A DNA stretch of 64,000 nt from JAJRTA01 sp965603125 (GTDB taxonomy: Bacteria; Zixibacteria; MSB-5A5; GN15; FEB-12): contig CBFDBU010000001.1 in NCBI GenBank assembly GCA_965603125.1, forward strand, positions 124,001 through 188,000, given 5' to 3'. This document shows positions 44,869 to 53,896 of the stretch, piece after piece (position 1 is the first letter of the stretch; every line of letters begins with the position of its first letter). A model generated the notes under the pieces. It was not told the DNA's origin. It did not search any database and saw only the letters and a list, made by a program, of their open reading frames with translations. The translations under genes were made by a program, and so were the position numbers.

Positions 44869-45732
44869 ATGAAGGCTGACGATGTGAAAAGATTGACGGT
44901 GGTCGGGACCGGTATCATGGGCAACGGTATTTCCCAGGTTCTCGCCACCAAGGGCTTCGAGGTGGACATGGTCGACATAAAACAGGAGTTTCTCGACCGG
45001 GCCGTAGCGACCATCACCAAGAGCCTGGACCGTCTACTGAAGAAGGAAAAGATCACCGACGACGACAAGCAGGTTGCTCTGGGCCGTCTGCATACCGGTA
45101 CCGATCTCGGGGTTGCCAAAGACTCGCAACTGGTCATCGAGGCGGTAACTGAGGATCTCGGTATCAAGCTTGACATTTTCAGGAAGCTGGAACAAACCTG
45201 TCCGCCGGAGGTGATCTTCGCCTCCAATACCTCGTCCCTGCCGATTACGCAGTTGGCGGAGGCCACCAGGCGACCGGACAAGTTCATCGGCATGCACTTC
45301 ATGAACCCGGTTCCGATGATGAAGCTGATCGAGGTGATACGCGGCATTGCCACTTCCGACGAAACCTATGGCTTCGTCAAGGAGGTCTCCATTAAACTGG
45401 GCAAGACCCCGGTCGAGGTCAACGACTTCCCCGGCTTTGCGGCTAACCGGATCCTGCTACCCATGATCAACGAGGCCATCTATGCCCACATGGAAGGCGT
45501 GGCGACCGTTGAAGCCATCGACGAGGTTATGAAACTGGGCTGCGCCCACCCCATGGGCCCGCTGACGCTGGCGGATTTCATCGGTCTTGACGTCTGTCTG
45601 GCCATCCTCGAGGTCATGCACAAAGGCTTCGGCGATCCCAAGTACCGTCCCTGCCCGCTGCTAAGAAAGATGGTGCAGGCCGGATACCTGGGCCGCAAGA
45701 CCGGACGCGGCTTCTACGACTACAGCTCGTAA
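44869..45732 (+). CDS. hbd: 3-hydroxyacyl-CoA (3-hydroxybutyryl-CoA) dehydrogenase
   Basis: 287 residues, the usual size of a monofunctional enzyme. NAD-binding GTGIMGNGISQVLA at the N-terminus. The catalytic His-Glu region appears as GMHFMNPVPMMKLIEVI, and the C-terminal domain as GRKTGRGFYDYS. It oxidises 3-hydroxyacyl-CoA to 3-ketoacyl-CoA. ATG 44869 has GGAGG 11 nt upstream. A truncated inverted copy of its first 43 codons lies at 43119-43259. 23 bp after the thiolase, 11 bp before the dehydrogenase. Confidence 0.94.
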   Translation: MKADDVKRLTVVGTGIMGNGISQVLATKGFEVDMVDIKQEFLDRAVATITKSLDRLLKKEKITDDDKQVALGRLHTGTDLGVAKDSQLVIEAVTEDLGIKLDIFRKLEQTCPPEVIFASNTSSLPITQLAEATRRPDKFIGMHFMNPVPMMKLIEVIRGIATSDETYGFVKEVSIKLGKTPVEVNDFPGFAANRILLPMINEAIYAHMEGVATVEAIDEVMKLGCAHPMGPLTLADFIGLDVCLAILEVMHKGFGDPKYRPCPLLRKMVQAGYLGRKTGRGFYDYSS

Positions 45733-45743
45733 GGAGAAACCTC

Positions 45744-46886
45744 ATGGATTTCAATCTGTCTGAAGACGACCTGGAATTGAAGCAAATGGCGCGCGATTTC
45801 GCCAACAAGCGCCTTTACCCGCACGCCGAGAGGTTCGACGAGGAAGAGTCCACTCCCGCTGAGCTTATCAGTGAGATCGGAGAATTGGGGTATCTTGGTT
45901 TCACCGCTCCGGAAGAATACGGCGGTATGGATCTGAGCACCACGGCATTCGCGGGGGTGCTCGAAGAGATCTGCGCGGCGTCAGCCGGATTCGGCATCCT
46001 TCTGTCGGTTCACAATTCGCTTTGCTGCGAGATAGTCAAGCAGTACGGTTCCGAGGACACCAAGAAGAAGTACCTGCCGGTAATGGCGACCGGTGAGAAA
46101 ATCGGCGCTTACTGTCTAACCGAACCAAACGCCGGTACCGATATCGCCTCCCTTAGCATGACGGCTATTGACCAGGGCGATCACTACCTCGTCAACGGCA
46201 CCAAGACGTTTGTCACCAACGGCGGCCTGGCCGGAGTCCTGGTGGTCTTCGCCAAGACCGACCCTGAGGCGGGACGCAAGGGCATCAGTTGCCTGCTGAT
46301 TGACAACAAGATCGACGGCATCACCATCGGCAAACCGGAGAAGAAATGCGGCATGAAGGCTTCCGACACCAGGGAAATCAACTTCGCCGACGTCAAGGTG
46401 CCCAAAGAAAACCTGCTGGGCAACCTGGGCGAGGGGTTCAAGATGGCCCTGACCATTCTCAATTCCGGTCGCATCGGCGTGTCGTTTCAGGCGATCGGTA
46501 TCGCCCAGGCAGCGCTCAATGAGGCGATCAAATACTCCAAGGAGCGCCAACAGTTCGGCCGGCCGATCTGCAATTTCCAGGCAATCCAGTTCAAGTTGGC
46601 TGAGATGGCAACCCGGATCGACGCCGGACGGATGCTCGGCTATCGGGCGGCTCAACTGAAGGATGCCGGCAAGCCCTGTCAGCGCGAGGCCTCGATGTCC
46701 AAGCTGTTTTGCTCTCAGATGGCCAACTACGTCGTCAATGAGGCGGTGCAGATTCACGGCGGGTATGGGTACATGAAAGAGTACGCGGTCGAGCGCTACT
46801 TCCGCGATGCTCGCGTTACGGAAATCTACGAAGGTTCCTCCGAGGCCCAGCGGTTGGTCATCGCGAGGGAATTACTGAGGGACTGA
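45744..46886 (+). CDS. Acyl-CoA dehydrogenase 1
   Basis: 380 residues, FAD-dependent alpha,beta-dehydrogenation of an acyl-CoA. Family landmarks: YCLTEPNAGTDIASL (FAD/substrate loop), KTFVTNGGLA, KCGMKASDTREINFADV, RQQFGRPICNFQAIQFKLAEM, and QIHGGYGYMKEYAVERYFRDARVTEIYEGSSEAQRLVIAREL. The catalytic Glu of short-chain enzymes corresponds to the one in IYEGSSE. The motif set fits the short/branched-chain group (butyryl-, isovaleryl-CoA); chain length cannot be fixed from sequence. AAGGAG lies before ATG 45744. Confidence 0.92.
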   Translation: MDFNLSEDDLELKQMARDFANKRLYPHAERFDEEESTPAELISEIGELGYLGFTAPEEYGGMDLSTTAFAGVLEEICAASAGFGILLSVHNSLCCEIVKQYGSEDTKKKYLPVMATGEKIGAYCLTEPNAGTDIASLSMTAIDQGDHYLVNGTKTFVTNGGLAGVLVVFAKTDPEAGRKGISCLLIDNKIDGITIGKPEKKCGMKASDTREINFADVKVPKENLLGNLGEGFKMALTILNSGRIGVSFQAIGIAQAALNEAIKYSKERQQFGRPICNFQAIQFKLAEMATRIDAGRMLGYRAAQLKDAGKPCQREASMSKLFCSQMANYVVNEAVQIHGGYGYMKEYAVERYFRDARVTEIYEGSSEAQRLVIARELLRD

Positions 46887-46889
46887 ACC

Positions 46890-48029
46890 TTGCTGTCGAA
46901 AAATCACCTGGAGTATCGAGAGAAGATACGGGCTTTCGCCGAGGAAAAGATAGCGCCACAGGCGGTCAGCCTTGATCTTCAGCAGCGCTTTCCCACCGAG
47001 TACCTGAAGCCGCTGGCCGAGATGGGACTGATGAGCATGATCATCCCGGAGGAGTATGGCGGCCGCCCGGTAGATACGGTCTGTTACTCGATTGCGGTTG
47101 AGGAACTCTCTCGCGTGTGCGGCTCAACCGGGATTACCATCGCGGCGCACAACTCGCTGGGGGTTTTCCCGATATACCGTTTCGGCAGTGAAGACCAGAA
47201 GAAGAAGTACCTGCCGATGGCCGCCGCTGGGGAATTGCTGGCCTTTGGTCTCACTGAATCGGATGCCGGCTCGGATGCCGGTGGCACCAGGACCTTTGCC
47301 AAACGAGACGGTAACCACTGGATCATCAACGGCTCCAAATGCTTCATTACCTCCGCCTCCCACGCCATGGCCACAATCTCTACCGCCAAAACTTCCGACG
47401 ACCCGAAAGACCCCACCATCACCAGCTTTATCTTAGAGAAAGGGATGCCCGGATACTCGGTCGGTAAAAAGGAGAACAAGATGGGGCTGCGCGGTTCCGA
47501 CACCGCCAGCTTGCACTTCGATGATTTGAAGGTGACGGATGAGTACCTGCTGGGCAGGATCGGTGAGGGATTCAAGCAGATGCTGATCACGCTGGATGGC
47601 GGACGCATCTCTATCGGCGCTATGGCGCTGGGCCTGGCGCAGGGTGCGCTGGAGTGCGCGCTCAAGTATGCCACCGAGCACCGGCATGGCGGCAAACCGA
47701 TAGCCTATAGACAGGGCGTGCAATTCACGCTGGCCGACATGGCCACGGAGATCGAAGCCGCCCGCCTGTTGATATATGAGGCCTCCATGCTCAAGGATTC
47801 CGGACAGCCGTTTTCGCGCCTGTCAGCGATGGCCAAGCTTTACGCATCGGAGGTTGGCACCCGGGTCGCGGCTACCGCGCTTGGCATTCTGTTGGAGAAC
47901 GGCCAGTACACCGGTCCGCTTCCGGCAGAACGTATCTGGCGGGATGTGAAGCTGTGTGAGATCGGCGAGGGAACCTCGGAAATTCAGCGGCTGGTGATCG
48001 GGCGGGATTTACTGAAATCGCTGAAGTAA
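46890..48029 (+). CDS. Acyl-CoA dehydrogenase 2
   Basis: 379 residues, homologous to the preceding gene but clearly diverged: FGLTESDAGSDAGGTRTF, KCFITSASHA, KMGLRGSDTASLHFDDL, RHGGKPIAYRQGVQFTLADM. It ends CEIGEGTSEIQRLVIGRDL and lacks the HGGYGY motif, having LGILLENGQYTGPLPAERIW instead. Start is TTG 46890 with GAGGGA upstream, 3 bp after the previous stop. Two different ACADs in one operon suggest two acyl substrates, for example an isovaleryl and a straight-chain one. Confidence 0.9.
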   Translation: MLSKNHLEYREKIRAFAEEKIAPQAVSLDLQQRFPTEYLKPLAEMGLMSMIIPEEYGGRPVDTVCYSIAVEELSRVCGSTGITIAAHNSLGVFPIYRFGSEDQKKKYLPMAAAGELLAFGLTESDAGSDAGGTRTFAKRDGNHWIINGSKCFITSASHAMATISTAKTSDDPKDPTITSFILEKGMPGYSVGKKENKMGLRGSDTASLHFDDLKVTDEYLLGRIGEGFKQMLITLDGGRISIGAMALGLAQGALECALKYATEHRHGGKPIAYRQGVQFTLADMATEIEAARLLIYEASMLKDSGQPFSRLSAMAKLYASEVGTRVAATALGILLENGQYTGPLPAERIWRDVKLCEIGEGTSEIQRLVIGRDLLKSLK

Positions 48030-48232
48030 CCTGCGGTGAAAAGTGACGGGGTCTCGACACACACCGCCGCGAGGCCCCACCGGTTGCCGATTGTCGGGGC
48101 TCCGGCCTTCGCGTCTGACGCCTGCTGCCCAAACTCCTTTCCGGTGCGTAACATTCTTCACCATAAGACGTATTAACCAGGAAACAAGGGACACTGTTTT
48201 CGTCCCGCACGCAAACGCAGGAGAAAGTTCTT

Positions 48233-50101
48233 ATGAGACTTCGCATGGCATTCTCACTGGCGACGACGGTTCTCTTCATCGCCGCGTCGCAGACCCAAAC
48301 CCAGGGGCATCTTAGCGATCCATACCGGATACTCGAGAGGCACTTTGAAGCCATCGGGGGGCTGGACAAACTCAAAGCGGAGAAGACAAGCCGTTCGGAG
48401 GGGACAATCGTCCTGGTGGGAACGGGACTGTCCGGAACCGTCAAGGCGTGGGCGGAGGTTCCCGACCGTCAACGACAGGAACTGGATTTGAGCGTGCTCA
48501 AACAAACGTCGGGCGACAACGGACAAACCAGTTGGACGGTTGACGTCAATGGAAAGGTTCAGATCGTAAAGGATAAGGCTGCTCTCAAGAGAAGGGAGTT
48601 GGGCCGGTTGATGGCGCTCTATGAGTATACCGACCCGAGTTCCGTGAACTTCACTCTGACATTCGAGGGAATCGAAAAAGTGGGCGAGATCGACTGCTAC
48701 GTGATCAAGATAGAGAACGCCATTAATGACGACATCCTGTTACAGTTCATCGACAAATCAAGTTTCTACCTTCAGAAGTCAATAACCAAAAGACCGGACG
48801 ACGAACAACACACGGTCTACTCGGACTATCGCGAGATCGGCGGTATCATGCGCGCCTTCCGGCAGGATATTGAAACCCTCCCAATCGACCAGAAAGCGAC
48901 GATCGAGATAACGAGCTATGAAGTCGACATTGAGATAGACCCGTCTCTTTTTGATCCTCCCGTAAAAGACGCCGCCGATTTCAGATTCACCGGCGGCGGG
49001 AATGCGGTGAGCGTTCCCTTCCAGTTCATCGAGGATCACATCTTCATGCAGGTAAACGTAAGTGGCAAGGAGAGACTGTGGCTCCTGGACTCCGGCGCTG
49101 GTATTTCGGTTATCGATTCCGCCTACGCCGTGGAACTGGGCCTTGAGTTGGAGGGCAATCTCACCGGAGTGGGCGCCGGCAACAAGGTTCAGATCTCATT
49201 CGTGATACTGCCACCATTCAGCGTTGGTGGGATTCAGTTTAACGAGCAGTCGGTTGGCTCGGCCGGCTTTGTGTCTTCGCTGGTACGCCGGCACATGGGG
49301 ATGGACGTGGTCGGCATCCTGGGCTACGATTTTCTCTCGCGTTTTGTGACCAGGATCGACTACGCAGGTGAGATGCTGACTTTCTACAATGCCGATTCCT
49401 TCGCGTACGATGACGACGGCGTAGTGCTCGACGCACCTATCAAAGAAAAGTGCCACAGCGTCCCCATGGCGGTCGAAGGCAAATACAATGGCGTCTGGAG
49501 TCTTGATCTCGGGGCGAGTGGATGTTCGTTCCACTATCCGTTTGCTGAAGAAAACGGCCTTCTTAAGATGGACGGGATCAGGCGCTTGGGGTTCGGCGCC
49601 GGTGGCTCCGGTGAGCATCTTGTACACCGTTTTCAAAACCTGGAGTTTGCGGGATTTGAGATCAAGAACCCGCGAATCTCAGTGACGCTCGGCAAGGGTG
49701 TCGGAGCTTTTTCCCGCAAGGAGGTGATCGGCAATCTCGGAAGCAGCCTTTTCAGGCACTTCGTCTTGTATCTCGACTATGAGCGCCAGCAGGTGATTGT
49801 CGAAAAGGGCGCTGATTTCGACAGGCAGTTCCCCGAAGACAGAAGCGGCCTGCAACTGGTACAGTCCGAAACCGGTGAGCCTGAGGTTGTCTATGTCGCA
49901 CCCCACACGCCCGCGGACAAGGCCGGTTTTCAAATTGGGGATGTTATCGCAAGCGTCAACGATATCAATTCGGAGTACCTTGCCGGGTTGATAGGTCTGC
50001 GTAAGATACTGCGTGAGGAGGCAGGCACACGGTACACGTTCCGCGTGCTGCGTGAGGGACGGGAAAAGGAATTGAAGTTAAAACTCAAAGACCTGTTATA
50101 A
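48233..50101 (+). CDS. Exported retropepsin-like aspartyl protease with C-terminal PDZ domain
   Basis: 622 residues with a signal peptide (MAFSLATTVLFIAASQTQTQG). Residues about 25-250 form a lipoprotein-binding-like beta region (HFEAIGGLDKLKAEKT). The protease part has a first catalytic loop LWLLDSGAGISVID (about 283) and a second lobe WSLDLGASGCSF (about 422), where DLGAS replaces D-S/T-G. A PDZ domain closes the protein (VVYVAPHTPADKAGFQIGDVIASVND). Members of this group process periplasmic or membrane proteins. AGGAG precedes the ATG at 48233. The DUF4097-type gene starts 28 bp after its stop. Confidence 0.85.
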   Translation: MRLRMAFSLATTVLFIAASQTQTQGHLSDPYRILERHFEAIGGLDKLKAEKTSRSEGTIVLVGTGLSGTVKAWAEVPDRQRQELDLSVLKQTSGDNGQTSWTVDVNGKVQIVKDKAALKRRELGRLMALYEYTDPSSVNFTLTFEGIEKVGEIDCYVIKIENAINDDILLQFIDKSSFYLQKSITKRPDDEQHTVYSDYREIGGIMRAFRQDIETLPIDQKATIEITSYEVDIEIDPSLFDPPVKDAADFRFTGGGNAVSVPFQFIEDHIFMQVNVSGKERLWLLDSGAGISVIDSAYAVELGLELEGNLTGVGAGNKVQISFVILPPFSVGGIQFNEQSVGSAGFVSSLVRRHMGMDVVGILGYDFLSRFVTRIDYAGEMLTFYNADSFAYDDDGVVLDAPIKEKCHSVPMAVEGKYNGVWSLDLGASGCSFHYPFAEENGLLKMDGIRRLGFGAGGSGEHLVHRFQNLEFAGFEIKNPRISVTLGKGVGAFSRKEVIGNLGSSLFRHFVLYLDYERQQVIVEKGADFDRQFPEDRSGLQLVQSETGEPEVVYVAPHTPADKAGFQIGDVIASVNDINSEYLAGLIGLRKILREEAGTRYTFRVLREGREKELKLKLKDLL

Positions 50102-50129
50102 TTATCGTCTACTACGAGAGGAGCGAGGT

Positions 50130-51149
50130 ATGAGAAAGTTGTGGAAAGGCGCCCTTGCGGTCATGCTGTCGCTGGCGCTGATTGCGTCCGTTGCCTCTGC
50201 GCGAGGTGATCAGGACATCGACGAAACGTTCGAGAAGAAGTCGCTTGTGAGAGTAAACACGGTCAGCAGCGACTGCATCGTAAAGAAAGGCCAGTCTGAA
50301 GAAATCAGGGTTGAGCTGACAGCATCCTACCGTCCTGCGGACTGCTTCGAACCTGAGATAAAGCAGCGTGAAAACTCACTCATGATCTCCGAGGATTACG
50401 ACTGTTCCTGCAATGGCGACGCCGTCTGGACTATAACCGTACCCGAGGGGACGCGGATCAGGTTCTCCTCGGCATCCGGGGACTTTGAAATGGAGGGTTT
50501 GAAAGCGAAAGTGAACGCCGAGACTGCCTCCGGCAGTATCACTATCAGGGATGCCGACGGCAATCTCGATATTGAAAGCGCCAGCGGCGACGCCTGGATC
50601 AGTGATTGTTCCGGAGAACTGTCCGTCAGCACCGCCAGCGGTGACGTCATCCTGAACAACCTGTCGGGAGAGGTAGAGATCAACACGGCCAGCGGTGATA
50701 TCGAAGCGAAAGGCATAACCGGCCTTATTTCGCTGGATGCCGCTTCGGGAGATATTGAGATCGAGAACTCCAGGGGCGAATTCAATGTCGGGGTGGCCAG
50801 CGGCGACGTGGACGCGTCCGGTGTAATCCTCGAGGAGGAGTCCTGTTTCGGCACCGCCTCGGGTACGGTCGTGGTGGAGTTGGAAGAAAGCGCCGCCAGT
50901 GATCTGGAAATATCCTCAGCTTCCGGCAAAGCCGTCTTGAACTACGGCGGCAATCCGATCAAGGGCACGTTCGAGTTCATCGCCAGAGTAGACAGGGGTC
51001 GCATCACCTCACCGGTGGACTTCGACGACGAGGAGACATTCTACCGTCACGACAGGGAATACCACCGCAAGTCGTTCACAAAAGGGAACGACACACCGCG
51101 TATAGCCATCAGTACCGCCTCCGGGAGAGCGACGCTGAAGCTCAAGTAG
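50130..51149 (+). CDS. DUF4097-type beta-repeat exported protein
   Basis: 339 residues; signal peptide KGALAVMLSLALIASVASA. The body is a right-handed, strand-rich repeat built around a recurring T/A-A-S-G-D/S signature: SSASGDFEME, ETASGSITIR, ESASGDAWIS, STASGDVILN, NTASGDIEAK, DAASGDIEIE, GVASGDVDAS, then STASGRATLKLK at the end. This is the DUF4097/adhesin-head pattern. GAGGAG precedes ATG 50130. Likely secreted or envelope-associated and co-transcribed with the aspartyl protease, of which it may be a substrate (inference). Confidence 0.85.
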   Translation: MRKLWKGALAVMLSLALIASVASARGDQDIDETFEKKSLVRVNTVSSDCIVKKGQSEEIRVELTASYRPADCFEPEIKQRENSLMISEDYDCSCNGDAVWTITVPEGTRIRFSSASGDFEMEGLKAKVNAETASGSITIRDADGNLDIESASGDAWISDCSGELSVSTASGDVILNNLSGEVEINTASGDIEAKGITGLISLDAASGDIEIENSRGEFNVGVASGDVDASGVILEEESCFGTASGTVVVELEESAASDLEISSASGKAVLNYGGNPIKGTFEFIARVDRGRITSPVDFDDEETFYRHDREYHRKSFTKGNDTPRIAISTASGRATLKLK

Positions 51150-51181
51150 CAACGCAGGCGGTACTGAAGCAAGAGTTGTAG

Positions 51182-51312
51182 GTCGAGACCCCTGCGGTCT
51201 CGACAGATTCAGGTGTCAGAACCACAGGGGTTCTGACCTACAGGACTTCGTCAGGACCACAACGGTCCTGACCTGCTTATAGGACTTTCATCAGGACTGC
51301 AACGGTTCTGAC
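51182..51312. repeat. Array of four family B hairpins (9-5-9)
   Basis: Arms are GTCGAGACC/GGTCTCGAC (51182-51204), GTCAGAACC/GGTTCTGAC (51215-51237), GTCAGGACC/GGTCCTGAC (51250-51272) and a degenerate ATCAGGACT/GGTTCTGAC (51290-51312). Loops are always 5 nt (CCTGC, ACAGG, ACAAC, GCAAC). The array sits in the 521-bp gap after the DUF4097-type gene, which otherwise holds only the HMG-CoA synthase promoter. Confidence 0.75.
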
Positions 51313-51564
51313 CTGCGTGGAAGTATTCCTGACGTGAAGGCTCGCGTCTCTTATGAACCATCCGGCTCCAGCGTTACCTTCTTGAGAACCTTTACGCGCT
51401 CAAGGCAACTCGTGTAGACACTCTCGGCTAAGAAACAACGGCGACCGACATAACCACCATAGCCGAAATCAGCACATAAACTGCCACGCGTTTCATGCTC
51501 CTAAAGATCGGTCGGCGACTACCGTGCCTTCACTGCTGCAACCGGGAAAAAGCCACCGCTGACC

Positions 51565-51593
51565 TTGTTTTTGAGTCGGTAAAGCCGTATAAT
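51565..51593 (+). promoter_or_regulatory. Promoter of the HMG-CoA synthase operon
   Basis: TTGTTT (51565-51570), a 17-bp spacer, TATAAT (51588-51593). The ~70-nt leader contains a small hairpin CTGCT / AGCAG near 51612-51628. Confidence 0.6.
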
Positions 51594-51670
51594 TTCAGAT
51601 TGTAGAAGCTGCTGCATGAATAGCAGGAAACGCTGTTGAACGAGTAACCATAGATCTGAAGAGGTTTCGC

Positions 51671-52720
51671 ATGGCAGGAATTGTCGGTTACGGCGCCCAT
51701 CTTCCCCGGCACCGCATCAAGGTTGAGGAGATTGCCAAGGTGTGGGGAGCGGACGCGCCCAGTTACAAAAAAGGTCTGATGCTCCGGGAGAAATCGGTCC
51801 CGCCGCCGGACATGGACACCATCACGCTGTCGGTAGAGGCGGCCAGGAGGGCCCTGATCCGGGCGCAGACGGTCGACCCTAAAGATATTGGCGCTATTTA
51901 CATCGGCTCTGAGTCACACCCTTACGCGGTGAAGCCATCCGGCACGACCGTAGCCGAGGCTATCGGCGCCACTCCGGACATCCATTGCGCCGATTTCGAG
52001 TTCGCCTGCAAGGCGGGATCGGAAGCGATGTTCGTAGCCCTGAGCCACGTCGACGCCGATCACATGAAGTATGCTCTTGGAATCGCCGCCGACACGTCGC
52101 AGGGTGCACCCTCCGACGCGCTGGAGTTTTCCGCAGCGGCTGGTGCGGGGGCGTTCATCATGGGCAAGAAGAACATGATTGCCGAATGCTTGTTCACGCA
52201 TTCCTATATGACCGATATGCCGGACTTCTGGCGGCGCGAACACGAATTCTATCCGCAACACGGCGGCCGGTTCACCGGCGAAGAAGCGTACTTCGCCACC
52301 ACTAAGGGAGCGTCGGTCGCCCTGCTGAAGAAATCCGGTATGAAGCCGAAAGACTTCAAGTACGCCGTCTTTCATCAGCCCAATGGTAAGTTTCCGCAGC
52401 GGGTGGCAAAGGAACTGGGGTTCACGCAGAAGCAAATCGATCCGGGTTGGCTGGCCCCGAGACTGGGCAACACGTATTCGGGAGCATCGCCGATTGGCCT
52501 GACGGCCACGCTCGACGTTTCCCAACCGGGCGATCTGCTTTTCATGTGCTCCTATGGTTCCGGAGCCGGTTCGGACGCCTTTGTCTGGAAAGTGACCGAC
52601 CGCATCAACGAGGTGCGCGATCTGACCGTGCGCACTCATAAACTGCTTGATGAGAACCTGATCTACGTTGACTACGGCACGTATGCCAAGTTCCGCCGCA
52701 AAATCAAAAAGAACGACTAA
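51671..52720 (+). CDS. Hydroxymethylglutaryl-CoA synthase, archaeal type
   Basis: 349 residues, the archaeal length, against ~390 for bacterial MvaS and ~460 for eukaryotic enzymes. Condenses acetyl-CoA with acetoacetyl-CoA to HMG-CoA. The three catalytic residues are in place: Glu in GSESHPYAVKPSGT (about 80), Cys in FEFACKAGSEA (about 113) and His in FHQPNGKFP (about 235). AGAGG precedes ATG 51671. It is followed at 15 and -1 bp by a thiolase and a DUF35 protein, the gene trio known from archaeal mevalonate operons. Alternatively it is a KAS III/HMGS-like enzyme in another pathway. Confidence 0.88.
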   Translation: MAGIVGYGAHLPRHRIKVEEIAKVWGADAPSYKKGLMLREKSVPPPDMDTITLSVEAARRALIRAQTVDPKDIGAIYIGSESHPYAVKPSGTTVAEAIGATPDIHCADFEFACKAGSEAMFVALSHVDADHMKYALGIAADTSQGAPSDALEFSAAAGAGAFIMGKKNMIAECLFTHSYMTDMPDFWRREHEFYPQHGGRFTGEEAYFATTKGASVALLKKSGMKPKDFKYAVFHQPNGKFPQRVAKELGFTQKQIDPGWLAPRLGNTYSGASPIGLTATLDVSQPGDLLFMCSYGSGAGSDAFVWKVTDRINEVRDLTVRTHKLLDENLIYVDYGTYAKFRRKIKKND

Positions 52721-52735
52721 GGAGGTGATTCTACG

Positions 52736-53896
52736 ATGAGAGAAGTTTGTGTAGTCGGTGTTGGCATGAGCAAGTGGGGGGAGGTCTGGAGACGATCTCT
52801 GCGCCAGTTGTTTGTCGATGCCGCCATGGAAGCGATAAAAGACTCCGGCGTGGATCACCTCGATTCTCTATACGTCGGTTGCATGTCGAGCGGAATGTTC
52901 GTTCAGCAAGAGCACGTTGGCGCGCTTTGCGCCGATTACCTGGGCATGGCCGGTCTGCCGGCGACAAGAGTCGAATCCGCCTGCGCCTCAGGGGGAATTG
53001 CCGTTCGCCAGGCGTTCCTGGAGGTCGCCTCGGGCGTTTCGGAGATCGTGCTGGCTGCCGGCGTTGAGAAAATGACCGACTGTTCCGGCGACGACGCTAC
53101 CTCCGCCCTGGCGGGAGCGGCCGACCAGGAATACGAGGTCTTCCACGGGGCCACTTTCCCCGGCCTCTACGCCATGATGGCTCACGCCCACATGGACAAG
53201 TATGGCACCACTTCGGAAATGTTAGCGGCGGTTTCGGTCAAGAACCACCACAACGGCGCCATGAACCCGGCGGCGCAGTATCCGTTCGAGGTCAGCATCG
53301 ACCGCGTTCTGGGTTCGGTAATGGTAGCTGACCCGCTCCATATTCTGGATTGCTCGCCTATCACGGATGGTGCGGCGGCGGTTATCATCACCTCGGAGGA
53401 GATCGCCCGCAAGCTTGGCAAACCGTATGTTAAGATCATTGGTTCCGGTCTCGCCACCGACACCATTGCCATCGCCCAGCGCGACGATATGACCAGGATC
53501 AAGTCGGCGAGCATAGCGCTTGACCAGGCGCTGAAGATGGCCGACAGGAAACTGTCCGACGTGCAGTTCGCCGAAATGCACGACTGTTTCACGATCGCCG
53601 AGATCATCATTATGGAATCGATCGGCCTTTACGAACCCGGCAAAGCCGGACCGGCGGTGCTGGCGGGAGAGACGGCCCTTGACGGCAAGTTCCCGATCAA
53701 CACCTCCGGCGGCCTGAAATCCAAGGGTCACCCGGTCGGCGCGACCGGCGTGGCGCAGGTCATCGAAGTCTACAAGCAACTCACCGGTCGGGCCGAAAAC
53801 GGCCGCCTGATTCCCGGTTCACCTAAGATCGGTATGACACAGAATATGGGCGGCACCGGGGCCTCCTCAGCGGTGCACATCATGGAGGTGGCATAA
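52736..53896 (+). CDS. SCP2/archaeal-type thiolase (acetyl-CoA acetyltransferase)
   Basis: 386 residues. Strong SD (GGAGGTGAT) before ATG 52736. The acylated Cys lies in RVESACASGGIAV (about 83), with EMHDCFTIAE and KSKGHPVGATGVAQV giving the other active-site residues; the C-terminus NMGGTGASSAVHI lacks the classical CxGGG. This is the SCP-x/archaeal thiolase class, which in archaea hands acetoacetyl-CoA directly to HMG-CoA synthase inside a complex bridged by a DUF35 protein. Its stop shares an A with the DUF35 start (TAATG). Confidence 0.9.
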   Translation: MREVCVVGVGMSKWGEVWRRSLRQLFVDAAMEAIKDSGVDHLDSLYVGCMSSGMFVQQEHVGALCADYLGMAGLPATRVESACASGGIAVRQAFLEVASGVSEIVLAAGVEKMTDCSGDDATSALAGAADQEYEVFHGATFPGLYAMMAHAHMDKYGTTSEMLAAVSVKNHHNGAMNPAAQYPFEVSIDRVLGSVMVADPLHILDCSPITDGAAAVIITSEEIARKLGKPYVKIIGSGLATDTIAIAQRDDMTRIKSASIALDQALKMADRKLSDVQFAEMHDCFTIAEIIIMESIGLYEPGKAGPAVLAGETALDGKFPINTSGGLKSKGHPVGATGVAQVIEVYKQLTGRAENGRLIPGSPKIGMTQNMGGTGASSAVHIMEVA

